Of a DNA stretch of 6,174 bases, positions 6,079-6,174 are shown piece after piece. The DNA lies in the NCBI GenBank assembly GCA_019323665.1, contig JAHWHA010000125.1, positions 1-6,174 on the forward strand, given 5' to 3'. Each line of letters begins with the position of its first letter. The stretch's first letter is position 1. The stretch comes from Candidatus Woesearchaeota archaeon. Its GTDB lineage: Archaea > Nanobdellota > Nanobdellia > Woesearchaeales > JAGVZT01. The notes under the pieces were generated by a model. That model searched no databases, was not told the origin of the DNA, and worked only from the letters and a program-made list of their open reading frames with translations. Made by a program: the position numbers and the translations under genes.

Positions 6079-6174
6079 TCATTTTGAATTGAAGATTACT
6101 TTAGTGCCATCAAAATCAAACCTAAATGGCATCTCAACAAGTCTGGCCTTGGCCATCTCCTGTCTGAAGCGCTC
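6079..6174 (-). CDS. C-terminal end of a probable GHMP sugar kinase (heptose 7-phosphate kinase type), partial
   Basis: An open frame enters from the right edge and gives 31 residues before a TGA at 6081-6079. The tail MPFRFDFDGTKVIFNS (about 15-30 of the fragment) resembles the C-terminal strand pair of GHMP kinases of the HddA type (D-glycero-D-manno-heptose 7-phosphate kinase), which often end with PFxFxFxGSxVI-like sequence. The preceding helix, rich in Arg, Lys and Glu, fits the same region. The catalytic GHMP loop would lie outside the window, so the call rests on this short tail plus the neighbouring SIS and transaldolase genes. HddA would phosphorylate heptose 7-phosphate at C1. A different GHMP kinase or an unrelated protein cannot be excluded. 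Confidence 0.5.
   Translation of the reverse strand, partial: ERFRQEMAKARLVEMPFRFDFDGTKVIFNSK

Overview
The window looks archaeal. Two minus-strand intergenic gaps carry a purine-rich BRE followed by a TATA box at archaeal spacing. One of these lies about 26 nt before an ATG with no ribosome-binding site, the layout of a leaderless mRNA. Other genes are preceded by GGTGA/GAGGTGAT Shine-Dalgarno sequences, and arginine is mostly AGA/AGG (14 of 19 arginines in the membrane-protein fragment). The lineage cannot be named from this window, and a bacterium with unusual promoters is not excluded.

Every convincing gene is on the minus strand, so transcription runs from right to left. In that order: (1) the last 31 codons of a probable GHMP sugar kinase of heptose-7-phosphate kinase type (6174-6079); (2) a SIS-domain phosphosugar isomerase related to GmhA (6040-5411); (3) a small transaldolase (5398-4736); (4) a promoter, then a class I SAM methyltransferase interrupted by one in-frame TAA (4678-3968); (5) a radical SAM/SPASM enzyme overlapping the methyltransferase stop (3968-2898); (6) a second promoter, then a TylF-family O-methyltransferase (2797-2027); (7) the first 670 codons of a large YfhO-family membrane protein that runs off the left edge (2010-1). 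Gaps are short (12-100 nt), and all stretches over 300 bases are occupied by one of these genes.

The layout suggests three consecutive transcription units in one surface-glycan locus. The first unit could make an activated-heptose precursor: transaldolase yields sedoheptulose 7-phosphate, the SIS protein isomerises it to D-glycero-D-manno-heptose 7-phosphate, and the GHMP kinase phosphorylates that. The later units would modify and transfer or export the glycan, using two methyltransferases (one apparently broken), a radical SAM enzyme of unknown substrate, and a polytopic GT-C-like protein. The enzyme families come from motifs visible in the translations. The heptose pathway and the joint role are inference from gene neighbourhood. 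No RNA genes, mobile elements, CRISPR arrays or integration sites were seen.
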